A stretch of DNA of 64,000 nt from Streptomyces sp. XD-27 (GTDB lineage Bacteria; Actinomycetota; Actinomycetes; Streptomycetales; Streptomycetaceae): positions 1,364,001 through 1,428,000 of the forward strand of contig NZ_CP130713.1 of assembly GCF_030553055.1 (NCBI RefSeq), read 5' to 3'. The notes under the pieces were generated by a model. The model searched no databases and was not told the origin of the DNA. It saw nothing but the letters and a program-made list of their open reading frames with translations. Every line of letters starts with the position of its first letter. The first letter of the stretch is position 1. The translations under genes and the position numbers were made by a program. Shown here piece by piece: positions 57,301 through 63,740 of the stretch.

Positions 57301-57756
57301 GGCGGCGAGGGTGTCGAAGCTGAGGTCGGAGAACTGCAGGATCTTGTAGTCGAGGGTGAACGCGCCGACGTAGACGCCGATGTCGCCGCCCGCCAGCTCG
57401 GCGGGGATCTGCCCGCCGTCCTCCAGCGCCTCCCAGGCCACCTCCAGCAGCTTGCGCTGCTGCGGGTCCATGTGGTGGGCCTCGCGCGGGCTGATGCCGA
57501 AGAAGGCCGGGTCGAACTCGTCGAATCCGTCGATGTAGCCGCCGCGGCCGCCGACGAACCGGCCGGGCTTGGCCTTGTCCCGGCTGCCCAGCGTCGCCAC
57601 GTCGTAGCGGTCGGCGGGTGCCGGGGTGATGCAGTCCTTGCCATCGATCAGGTTCTGCCAGAACGTCCGGTAGTCCGATGCGTTTCCGGGCAGTCGGCAG
57701 CCGATGCCGATGATCGCTATCTTGTCGCGAGATGCGGCATTGCGTGGGTCCGTCAC
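48316..57756 (-). CDS. ftdB: Iterative hybrid PKS-NRPS of polycyclic tetramate macrolactam synthesis (KS-AT-DH-KR-ACP-C-A-T-TE)
   Basis: One unbroken frame of 3146 aa from GTG 57756 (GAGG 8 nt upstream). Domains: KS with DTACSSSL (about 183), EAHGTSTPVGDP and NIGHTESAAG; AT with GHSTGEAAA (about 642); DH with DDHRIQGNALFPAAGYLEMA and HPVLMDACFQ; KR with YLVTGAFGALG (about 1470); ACP GLDSLLAME (about 1787); C with HHIVSDA in place of HHxxxDG; A (about 2310-2830); T GGSSIKLIEL (about 2863); TE GYSLGGNLAFE (about 2988). There is no ER. This is the PTM synthase order, in which one PKS module builds two polyene chains and joins both to ornithine. The A pocket reads D-V-G-E-L-V-S-I-D, near the Orn code DVGEIGSIDK. 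A TTA codon (about 2698, 49663-49665) suggests bldA control. Confidence 0.93.
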   Translation of the reverse strand: MTDPRNAASRDKIAIIGIGCRLPGNASDYRTFWQNLIDGKDCITPAPADRYDVATLGSRDKAKPGRFVGGRGGYIDGFDEFDPAFFGISPREAHHMDPQQRKLLEVAWEALEDGGQIPAELAGGDIGVYVGAFTLDYKILQFSDLSFDTLAAHTATGTMMTMVSNRISYCFDFRGPSLSVDTACSSSLVAVHLACQALARGEIGLALAGGTLLHMAPQYTIAETKGGFLSPDGRSRTFDAAADGYVRAEGVGVVALKRLDDALRDGDPVHAVIIGSGVNQDGHTAGITVPSADAQVSLIERVCAEAGIAPGSLQYVEAHGTSTPVGDPIEAAALGRALSIGRTPGSTTYVGSVKTNIGHTESAAGIAGLIKTALSLKHRTIPPHINLDRINPEIDLDALPYRIPTRPTAWPDHEGPARAGVNSFGFGGTNAHVLLEEAPPTRTPQPSWAAGAAERTGLSILPLTARDPAVLPELVRGIRRELAGAHGAPPVPLADLGHTLAHRRQHHEARLSVVYGSRTGLDEALAAYERGETHPQVVLGQTLAPARRRLAWVFTGMGPQWWAMGRGLFASEPVYRETVERIDREMGKLTGWSLIEEMHAEEADSKMSQTWLAQPANFAVQAGLAALWRSYGVTPDAVVGHSTGEAAAFYEAGVYSLQDAVTVVVHRSRLQQKLVDTGTMLAVSLTEEEAAARVAPYGDAVSVAAVNSPTAITLAGDQDALAHLAAELQAEQVFAKFLQVRVPYHSARMDMIKDELLSSLADIQPRPARLPLYLTGTRADAHGTELDAAYWWKNVRDSVHFRAAVDRLADDGHRLFLEIGPHPVLGHSIQECFAARGGAPDEAVTLPSIRRQEDETARFTLSLATLHNAGVDIAWDVLHPAGRPVPLPRYPFKRDRYWVEPAPVRQIRLGEQDHPLLGRRTANAEPTWEARLDVETMPYLDDHRIQGNALFPAAGYLEMATQAVRAMTGGTQAALADIELRKALFLPDGEARTVQLSFSTEGAAFTIATVTGDPDDRTVHAGGVVRAGQRRRDTAPLEPDAIRERADRHLEGPGVYAALASLGYHYGPAFQGIEEVWIGADEALARIRPTAPIGDDAGRHHVHPVLMDACFQSLLTPQILRADTGGTGIRLPLSIGEVRLDPVGDQPLWAHATLTHRDGDELLGDIAVYADDGTPLGRISGFRAADVEKASTTVARGTIDKWLTEVAWTERPLATAAAATGPADVPRIAEPPARGGGGWLILADAQGIADELAAQITADGGRCHLVRPGTGYHLGDDRRHSTVEPGSAADLTRLLTDLGAAADGPPGGAPFDTVVHLWNLDLPPLDATDHAALAAHNGTGTYSLIALAQAMAATGAGGRLHIVTRGAQAVRPDDTVAPLAAPAWGVGRVLWYQELTGHRGTLIDLDPAHGADPEARRAEAQDLLREIAEGGEDEIALRGGRRYTSRLAQATGLTHPLPLRLRPDGSYLVTGAFGALGRLLCRTLVTRGARRLILVGRTALPPRDQWRHTDPDTAVGRNVRFLKELEALGAQPIPAPLDITDEAALTAWLAEYRRTDAPPIRGVFHLAGQVRDTLLPEMDRKVFDAVHDPKVVGAYLLHRHLSEEPLDHFVLFASIASLLTTAGQTNYAAGNAFLDALAHHRRAHGLPALSLDWGPWATGMIEELGLIDHYRNSRGMSSLSPDAGMAVLERVIGQDRAQLMVATVVDWPVFLSWYASPPPLVADLATAGESTEAGETSSFLDAFRDADEEQRQALLTEHFTGLVAGVMSVTREQVDPAVGLGALGLDSLLAMELRARIHTELGVALPVVALLGNAPVHELTAQLRDQLTELVAAGGDGGADTGAVEVFTDEQRYPLTQNQKALWFLKQLNPDGFAYNIGGAVEVRVELDPELMFQAVRTVIERHPSLRANFVLDTGQAVQKISSATEPDLALFDVQDHAWDDIHQMIIREYRKPYDLERDPLVRFRLFKRAKDRWIIMKAVHHIVSDAISTFTFIEELLAVYEGLRQGRQAELSPVTARYLDFLNWQNQFLAGRDARRMLDYWTSHLPAEVPVLSLPTDKPRPAVQTHNGASEFFVLDTDLSARVHALAREHNVTVFMVLLSAYYVLLHRYSGQDDIIVGSPVTGRTQEEFAGVYGYFVNPLPLHVNLAGTPTVAELLQQVRETVLGGLDNQEYPFVLLVEKLGLQHDPSRSAVFQAMFILLTHKVATEKYGYRLEYIELPEEEGQFDLTLSAYEDEAERRFHCVFKYNTDLFLPATMRRLVAHYVNVLDELTRATGDRPVRQLDMLAHEERAHILGTWSGAGHTVDHGTPVHQLISRAAAEHPEAIAVSAPAESGATRRMAYAELERRARHVAGRLRERGIRDGAVVALCLDKSPELIVTLLAVLKAGGVYLPLDPDHPADRLADMIQGAGAALVVADDSARDRLTGLTTDVASLTELHRPQDAATEAPDLPVTTGPDDPAYVIHTSGSTGRPKAVQVSHRNLASAYAAWRREYGLDRAPGVHLQMAGFSFDVFTGDLVRALCSGGTLVLVGRELLFNTVRLYETMLAERVDCAEFVPAVVRGLMAHCAREDKRLDFMRLLIVGSDAWKVEEYQRLRDLCGPGTRVINSYGLSEATIDSTYFEGPADHLEPSRMVPIGRPFPNSTLYILDEQRRPVAPGVPGELWIGGEGVALGYAGDPEQTAERFVTLAPAADSAALRLYRTGDLARWDAEGGVELLGRADSQVKVRGHRVELGEIESQLALWPALAEAVVTVTRDVVGETALCAYCVPAAGETLDRRALRRHLAGYLPTHLIPTHFVELPALPLTPNGKVDAAALPAPRTDADDQAHEPPVTLYEVRMAEHWKALLDLEQVGLGHDFFEIGGSSIKLIELIYNLQREFAITIPVSHLFKVTTLHGMAKTVEHIITGRIAGAQPYLRFNATQQRDGDTRTIFGFPPAGGHGLVYRQFAAHLPEFDFVAFNYLDGDAKVTRYADLVESLQPDGSCVLFGYSLGGNLAFEVAKELEGRGRHVPGVVIMDSYRIAEAFELGSEHFAAFEQELGEHLRKHTGSDIVAKETLDQAREYIYFCSRTPNLGAVSAPVSVISDQEKAAFYAAGERGTWHGSSTTSTAVLQGFGRHADMLDPEHIAHNADLLRDALTGGDTRAA

Positions 57757-58119
57757 CGTCAAGTCCTCGAATCTGGCGCTGCGGCGCGAAGCATGGGATG
57801 GCGATCGCCAAGTGCTTTGTCCTGCGTGGCAATTGATAGCCGCAGCGACTTGAGAGGCACTCAAAATGAACGGCGGACGGACTTCCGTTTGGACGGAGAT
57901 CCGGCACGGCTGGGGATGGGCGCCGGACCTCCGCCATTCGGCGGTCCCGCTGGGGTCAGGGCACGCCGAAGGGAACCGGCGTCGCGGGGTGAGGTGCGCC
58001 ATCCGATTCCGCGTCATGTCTATCCAGGCCGCCGACCGCCTGCAACGGCCACTACAGGAACCTGCCAGCGGCCTATGCGGAAACGGTCGCCCCTTCGGGA
58101 AACCGGCCCGGGGGAACGG
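57757..58119. promoter_or_regulatory. Upstream region of the PTM operon (363 nt, no gene)
   Basis: No reading frame here looks coding. It must hold the promoter of the PTM operon. A small palindrome, TTGAG-AGGCA-CTCAA, lies at 57850-57864, about 95 nt before the GTG, in a local A/T-rich patch (57820-57870). A TTGAGT (minus strand) there could serve as a -35 box. The rest up to the glycosyltransferase stop is featureless. The usual ftdA gene is absent from this place. Confidence 0.4.
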
Positions 58120-59313
58120 TCATCTCCTCGGATCGGACAGGGCGGGGAACGGCCGCTGCGGTGCGGCGGGCACCGGCCCGTTGCCGCAGCCCGCCGGCCC
58201 GTGGGCGGCCGTGCGGTCGTACAGCGCCATGAGGCGGTGGGCGGTGCGCCGGATCGCGTAGCGCTCGACCGCCGGGGGGACGGGGAGCCGGCGCGGTCCC
58301 GCGGCGGCGTGTTCCCGCAGGGCGGCGGCGAGCGGGGCCGGGTCGGCGGCGATCCGGCGGGCGCCGGGCGCGGCCTCGGGCGGCAGCTCGTCGACGGCGG
58401 GGCAGGCGGTGTACAGGACGGGCAGCCCGGCGGCGAGGGCCTCGACCACGGCGAGCCCGAACGCCTCCGCCGAGGAGGGCGAGACGAAGACGTCCATGGC
58501 GGCCAGGAGGCCGGGGATGTCGGCGGGCGGGTCCCCCGCGGTCTCGACCGCTCCGTCGCGTTCGCCGAGCAGCCGCACCCGGTCGGTGGCGCCGAGCCGT
58601 ACGGCCAGGGCGCGCAGCCGGTGGCGTTCGGGTCCGTCGCCGACGAGCAGCAGCCGCGCCCCGGGCACGTCGGCGACCGCGCGCAGCAGCAGGTCGTAGC
58701 GCTTGCGGGGCACCAGGCGGCCTACCGCGCCGACGACGAAGTGGTCCGGCCGGAGCCCGAGCCGGGCGCGGGCGGCGGCGCGGGCCGCGGGTTCGAAGCG
58801 GAAGTGGCGGGCGTCGATGCCGTGCGGGATGAGGTGGATCCGGCTGCTGGGCACCCCCCATGCGCGCAGCCGGTCGGCGACGGTCGCGGAGACCGCCACG
58901 GTGGCCGAGCCCAGCCGCTCGGTGGCGAGGTACAGACCTCGGGCGGCGGTCGGCGGGCGGCTCGCGCCACGGGTGCCGCCCAGGGAGTGCTCGGTGGCGA
59001 CGACGGCGGTCACGCCCGCGAGGCGGGCGGCGATGCGGCCGTAAATGCAGGCGCGGGTCAGGTGGGTGTGCACCAGGTCGTAGCCACCGGCCCGGATCGT
59101 CCGCACCAGGCGGGGCAGGGCGGTCAGATCGCGGTCGCCGCCCATGCCCAGGTGGGTGACGGGCGTGCCGTCGGCGCGGATCCCGTGGGCGACCGCGCCG
59201 GGGTCGGTGAGGGTGACGACGTCGCAGCGTACGGGCAGGTGGCGCAGCAGGAGCCGCAGTTGCTGCTCGGCGCCGCCCGCGCCGAGGCCGGTGATGATGT
59301 GCAGGACTCGCAT
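58120..59313 (-). CDS. GT4-family glycosyltransferase
   Basis: This 397-aa GT-B enzyme starts MRVLHIITGLGAGGAEQQLRLLL, typical for GT4 with a glycine-rich donor loop. The C-terminal half shows GAVGRLVPRKRYDLLLRAV, LLLVGDGPERHRLRALA and the donor motif SSAEAFGLAVVEALAAGLPVL (E-x7-E). ATG 59313 matches where homologues begin; upstream in-frame codons to 59379 have no match. With the sugar-1-phosphate transferase gene upstream it probably builds an exopolysaccharide repeat. A role in the PTM pathway is unlikely, since PTMs are not normally glycosylated. Confidence 0.88.
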   Translation of the reverse strand: MRVLHIITGLGAGGAEQQLRLLLRHLPVRCDVVTLTDPGAVAHGIRADGTPVTHLGMGGDRDLTALPRLVRTIRAGGYDLVHTHLTRACIYGRIAARLAGVTAVVATEHSLGGTRGASRPPTAARGLYLATERLGSATVAVSATVADRLRAWGVPSSRIHLIPHGIDARHFRFEPAARAAARARLGLRPDHFVVGAVGRLVPRKRYDLLLRAVADVPGARLLLVGDGPERHRLRALAVRLGATDRVRLLGERDGAVETAGDPPADIPGLLAAMDVFVSPSSAEAFGLAVVEALAAGLPVLYTACPAVDELPPEAAPGARRIAADPAPLAAALREHAAAGPRRLPVPPAVERYAIRRTAHRLMALYDRTAAHGPAGCGNGPVPAAPQRPFPALSDPRR

Positions 59314-59585
59314 CCGGGCGCTCCGGTCGGTTCGGTGTGGCCACCCGGCGTACGGACAGCGGCGGTGCATCCCGTGCAAAGTGCATCCGTCGCGTCATCC
59401 GTACGCCGGGTCCCCTGTGCTCATTACCGGCGCCTCCGCCTGGTGTATCCGCCGAGCGGGCGGCGGCGCCGGTCGTCGACGCGCCTCATCATCAGACCCT
59501 TGCGGTGGTCCGGGGTGGTGCCCTGGGCCGACGCCCGGGTACGGCGGCCGACACCGGCTCGCGGAGGGGTTCGGTGGCCGCCATG

Positions 59586-61109
59586 TCAGCTCCTGCCGCG
59601 CCGGAGCACGAAGCGCGCGGTGCGCAGCAGGATGCGCACGTCGCCCCAGAGCGTCCAGGTGTCGATGTAGTGGTTGTCGAAGCGCGCCCGGTCCTCGATG
59701 GAGGTGTCGCCGCGCAGCCCGTGCAGCTGGGCCAGGCCGGTGATGCCGACCGGCATCCGGTGCCGGAACGCGTAACCGGGGTGCGCCTGGCTGAACTGCC
59801 GTACGAAGTGCGGGCGCTCGGGACGGGGGCCGACCAGGCTCATGTCGCCGCGCAGCACGTTCCACAGCTGCGGGAGGTCGTCCAGCCAGGTGCGGCGCAG
59901 CAGGCGCCCGACAGCGCCGACCCGCTGGTCGGCGGCGGCGTTCCACACGGTCGCGGACGCCTCGGCGTCGGTGTCGGCGTCGGTGCCGGCGGGCAGGGTG
60001 CGGAACTTGAGCATGGTGAAGGTGCGGCCGTGGCGGCCGACCCGTTCCTGGCGGAAGACCACGCCGCGTCCGACGGAGAACCGTACGGCGACGGCGCACA
60101 GCAGCATCAGGGGCAGCGCGATCGGCAGCAGGGGCAGGGCGATGGCGATGTCCAGGGCGCGTTTGCCGAGGACGGCCAGGCGGCGGGGGCGCGGCGGGTC
60201 CAGACGGCGGTAGGTGTAGCCCCAGATGTGGTCGGATCCGCCGCCCGGCAGCCAGACGGTGCAGCCCTGCCCGGTGAGCAGGCGGACGAGGGCGGCGCGG
60301 GAGGGGGCGCTCTCGGGGCCGCGGGTGAACACCGCGTGCCGTACGGCGTTGCGGGTGACCGTGCGGGCGATGTCCTCGGCCGAGTCCAGGACGGGCAGCG
60401 GGTACGGGGCCGACTCCGGCCCGGCGGCGGGGCCGACCTGACCGCCCGGTCCGGCCGCTCCGCCCGGACCGGCCGGACCGGTGGCGATGAGGGCGACCGG
60501 CCGCATGCCGTACTCGGGTAGTCCGTGCAGGGCCTCGGCCAGCCGCCACGCGGCCGGTCCCGAGCCGACGATCAGCGTGGGCCGCGGATGGCGGCGGCGG
60601 TCGCGGCGCAGCGCCCGGTAGACCACGCCGCGCCCGACGCAGACCAGCAGCCAATGGCTGGTCACGAGGATGGCCAGGAGCGGCCATCGGAGGGTTCGGG
60701 CCGGATCGATCGTCGCGACGGCGGCGCCCGCCAGCAGCCATGCGAGCGCGCAGTGGCGCAGCAGGCGCGGCGCCTCGTCCAGTGCGGAGAGCTGGCGTCC
60801 GGGCCGGTGGAGGCCGCCGCGTGCGGCCAGGCAGACGGCGGCGGCCAGGGCCGGGCCGAGCGCGACGGCGGCCCTGCGGGGGTCGCCGAGCAGCGGCGCG
60901 GCGGCGGCGACGGCGGCCGCGCAGTCGACGGTGACGAGCCGGGCGGTGGCGCGCACCACCCGGGTGGGCGCGGTGCGCCGGGCGGGGGCGGGGCCGGGTT
61001 CGGAGTCGGGGCGCCGTGGGGCGTGCACGGCGGCGGCCTGCCGGGGCGCCGTCGCCTGCGGCGAGCGGAGCTGCCCGGGCGGGGGCGCGCCCGCGTTGTC
61101 GGTGGTCAT
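59586..61109 (-). CDS. Polyprenyl-phosphate sugar-1-phosphate transferase (exopolysaccharide initiating enzyme)
   Basis: This 507-aa enzyme has an N-terminal hydrophobic domain with several helices (LVTVDCAAAVAAAAPLL, WPLLAILVTSHWLLVCVG), a CoA-binding-like middle part (PTLIVGSGPAAWRLAEAL), and the C-terminal bacterial sugar transferase domain (LGKRALDIAIALPLLPIALPLMLL, FRQERVGRHGRTFTMLKFRTL, WLDDLPQLWNVLRGDMSLVGPRPERP, GITGLAQLHG). It is of the WbaP/CpsE type that puts the first sugar phosphate on undecaprenyl phosphate. ATG 61109 is used; the upstream extension is low-complexity. It is divergent from the GT2 gene across a 614-nt gap. Confidence 0.92.
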   Translation of the reverse strand: MTTDNAGAPPPGQLRSPQATAPRQAAAVHAPRRPDSEPGPAPARRTAPTRVVRATARLVTVDCAAAVAAAAPLLGDPRRAAVALGPALAAAVCLAARGGLHRPGRQLSALDEAPRLLRHCALAWLLAGAAVATIDPARTLRWPLLAILVTSHWLLVCVGRGVVYRALRRDRRRHPRPTLIVGSGPAAWRLAEALHGLPEYGMRPVALIATGPAGPGGAAGPGGQVGPAAGPESAPYPLPVLDSAEDIARTVTRNAVRHAVFTRGPESAPSRAALVRLLTGQGCTVWLPGGGSDHIWGYTYRRLDPPRPRRLAVLGKRALDIAIALPLLPIALPLMLLCAVAVRFSVGRGVVFRQERVGRHGRTFTMLKFRTLPAGTDADTDAEASATVWNAAADQRVGAVGRLLRRTWLDDLPQLWNVLRGDMSLVGPRPERPHFVRQFSQAHPGYAFRHRMPVGITGLAQLHGLRGDTSIEDRARFDNHYIDTWTLWGDVRILLRTARFVLRRGRS

Positions 61110-61723
61110 GGCGCGTCGGCCTCCCCTCGATCGGAGCGGGGGCGCCCGACGGCGTACGGGAGGGCGCCGGCACGCGGTCGGACGGCAGCCGCCGGGAGGG
61201 CGCCGGCACGTGGTCGGGCGGCCCATGGGCGGGCGGCGACACGGCGTGGGCCATCGGCCGACTGGGCGCGCACCAGGCCGGTGATCAGCGGACCGGTGCC
61301 ACCCCCTGGGACCGGCTGACGCGCGGCATCGTCAGCGTCCGTTCGAGGTGGCGGCGGTCGGCCGAGAACCGTGCCCCGGGCGCGGCCCGGAAGGAATCAC
61401 GCATCACTGTCCTCCGAATTCCGCACGCCAAATTGCCCTAGATCGTTACATGTGCAGAGATGTAAATCGGGCAGGACGCGCCCGCAGGACCGCCGGAGTG
61501 ATCACCCGTTCGCCACCGTCACAGGGCGCGCCACAAGTCCGATTTACGCAGATAAGCCCGTTGTGATTGTTAAATTCTCGTCTTGGGCGATCAGCGGATG
61601 GTATCGCCCGTCCGGCTTATCGCCCGTGCGACATCGCGTGCGTCGGCTCGTGCGTCACCACGAGCGCCGTCACGTCGGTCACCCGGGCGGTTCCGACCCT
61701 GACAGCCCTGCGGGAGTGGCCTG
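61110..61723. promoter_or_regulatory. 614-nt divergent regulatory region with two inverted repeats
   Basis: No coding frame is convincing. Beyond about 61420 the sequence turns A/T-richer than anything around it. TTACAT-N8-ATGTAA at 61446-61465 is a perfect 6-bp-arm palindrome. GTAAATCGG (61462-61470) and CCGATTTAC (61539-61547) form a second perfect inverted repeat sharing part of the first. Such symmetric sites suggest a dimeric regulator or a structured leader controlling the polysaccharide genes on both sides. Confidence 0.5.
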
Positions 61724-63601
61724 ATGACATCGCCGAGCCCAGTCCGTGCCGACGGCGCGGCGGGCGTGGAGGACGCGCCGGACAGACCGGCGTACGCATA
61801 CGACCGATACAGCAAACTGGCCGGGCCGCTCGTGGACCCGGAGCCGGGCCGGCCGTACCGCGTGCGCTACCGGAGCCTGCTGGCGAAGCAGCCGCACCGC
61901 TTACGCGCGGCACTGCTGCTGTGCGCCGCGCCGCTGTGCTCGGGGGTGCTGCTCCTGTGGCTGCTCCAGCCCGCGCACTGGGTGCAGCGCCCGGACGTGC
62001 CCGGCTGGGAGCGGGCGGCGGATCTGGTGATGGTCATCTCGATCGGCCTGATCGAGTTCTTCCGCCTGTTCACCGTCATCTCCAACGCCCACGCCACGCT
62101 CATGGCCCGCGACCCGGTGCCGGTGCCCGCCGAGCCCGGTACCCGGGTGGCCTTCCTGACCAGCTTCGTGCCCGGCAAGGAGCCGCTGTCGATGGTCCGG
62201 GCCACGCTGGAGGGCGCGGTACGGCTGCGGCACCAGGGCACCGTCCACGTCTGGCTGCTGGACGAGGGTGACGATCCGGCCGCCAAGGAGCTGTGCGCGC
62301 GGCTGGGGGTGCGCCACTTCTCCCGCAAAGGGGTGGCGAAGTGGAACCAGCCGTCGGGCGCGTTCCGGGCGAAGACCAAGCACGGCAACTACAACGCCTG
62401 GCTGGACGCGCACGGCGACGGCTACGACTTCATGGCCTGCGTGGACACCGACCACGTCCCGCTGCCCAACTTCCTGGAGCGCATGCTCGGCTACTTCCGC
62501 GACCCCGATGTCGCGTTCGTCGTGGGTCCCCAGGTCTACGGCAACTACGACGCGCCCGTGACCAAGGCCGCCGAGAGCCAGCAGTTCCTCTTCCACGCCC
62601 TGATCCAGCGGGCCGGGAACGCCTACGGCGGCGCGATGTTCGTCGGCACCAACAACGCCGTACGGGTCAGTGCGCTCAAGGGGATCGGCGGGCTCTACGA
62701 CTCGATCACCGAGGACATGGCCACCGGCTTCGAGCTGCACCGCCACCGCAACCCCGCGACCGGCCGTAAGTGGTCCTCGGTCTACACCCCCGACGTCCTC
62801 GCCGTCGGTGAGGGCCCGTCGTCCTGGACGGACTTCTTCACCCAGCAGCTCCGCTGGTCGCGCGGCACGTACGAGACGGTGCTCAAGCAGTTCTGGAAGG
62901 GCGCGTGGCGACTGCCGCCCGGCAAGTTCCTCAATTACGGGCTGATGGTCGCCTACTACCCGATGACGGCGCTCAACTGGCTGCTCTCGGCGCTGTCCTG
63001 CACGCTCTTCCTCGCCGTCGGCGCCGCCGGTGTGCGCATCTCCCCCGAGGTGTGGCTGATGCTCTACGGCGACGCGGCCGCGCTCCAGATCGGGCTCTAC
63101 GTGTGGAACCGGCGGCACAACGTCAGCCCCCATGAACCGGAGGGCTCCTCGGGAGCGGCCGGGATGGTGCTCTCCGCGCTCTCCGCGCCGATCTACGCCA
63201 AGTCGCTGTACGACGCGGTGCTGCGGCGCAAGAGCCGGTTCGTGGTGACACCCAAGGGGAACTCCGCGAGCCCGGACCGCCTGGCCACCTTCCGCATCCA
63301 CCTCCTGTGGTGCACCGTCTTCGGCGGGTCGGTCATCGCCTCCTTCGTCCTGGGCCACACCCACACGACCATGATCGTGTGGGCGCTGCTCGCCGTGGTG
63401 CTGTCGCTGGCGCCGGTCGCGGTCTGGGTGGTCGGCCTGCGCAAGGGCCGCGTGCGGGCCACGGCGTTAGCCGTACCGACCGCGCGGAGCGACACGGCCG
63501 GTGTACGGGGCACCGTGCCGGAGCCGCCCGCCGCCCCGCCGGGCGATCCCCGACCCGCTCCGCCGTGGGCCTCGGAAGAGGACCCGCTGTGCCGGATCTG
63601 A
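61724..63601 (+). CDS. Cellulose-synthase-like GT2 glycosyltransferase with two TTA codons
   Basis: This membrane processive glycosyltransferase has 625 aa. Two N-terminal helices (LRAALLLCAAPLCSGVLLLWL, ADLVMVISIGLIEFF) precede the catalytic domain with ACVDTDHVPLP (DxD), DSITEDMATG and QQLRWSRG (QxxRW). Four more helices follow (YYPMTALNWLLSALSCTLFL, LLWCTVFGGSVIASFVLG). It should polymerise and extrude a surface beta-glycan. ATG 61724 has GGGAG upstream. TTA leucine codons at 61901-61903 and 63467-63469 are in frame, so expression should depend on bldA and aerial development, which fits the chaplin gene next to it. The C-terminal 50 residues are Pro-rich. Confidence 0.92.
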   Translation: MTSPSPVRADGAAGVEDAPDRPAYAYDRYSKLAGPLVDPEPGRPYRVRYRSLLAKQPHRLRAALLLCAAPLCSGVLLLWLLQPAHWVQRPDVPGWERAADLVMVISIGLIEFFRLFTVISNAHATLMARDPVPVPAEPGTRVAFLTSFVPGKEPLSMVRATLEGAVRLRHQGTVHVWLLDEGDDPAAKELCARLGVRHFSRKGVAKWNQPSGAFRAKTKHGNYNAWLDAHGDGYDFMACVDTDHVPLPNFLERMLGYFRDPDVAFVVGPQVYGNYDAPVTKAAESQQFLFHALIQRAGNAYGGAMFVGTNNAVRVSALKGIGGLYDSITEDMATGFELHRHRNPATGRKWSSVYTPDVLAVGEGPSSWTDFFTQQLRWSRGTYETVLKQFWKGAWRLPPGKFLNYGLMVAYYPMTALNWLLSALSCTLFLAVGAAGVRISPEVWLMLYGDAAALQIGLYVWNRRHNVSPHEPEGSSGAAGMVLSALSAPIYAKSLYDAVLRRKSRFVVTPKGNSASPDRLATFRIHLLWCTVFGGSVIASFVLGHTHTTMIVWALLAVVLSLAPVAVWVVGLRKGRVRATALAVPTARSDTAGVRGTVPEPPAAPPGDPRPAPPWASEEDPLCRI

Positions 63602-63740
63602 ACGAGCGTCACCGGGCACCTGCCCGAGCTCCCCCGCGGGACACCCACCACCTTCGATGATGCGATCGGGTGATAACGCGCATCCATGGACGATTCCGTT
63701 CGTTGAGAAGATTGCCCCATTCACGGCAAGTGAGAGGAAT

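Noticed and set aside
58120..59313. GT4 glycosyltransferase as tailoring enzyme of the PTM cluster
   Set aside because: It lies upstream of the PTM promoter gap, is followed by a sugar-1-phosphate transferase, and belongs to a polysaccharide-type GT group; known PTMs are not glycosylated.
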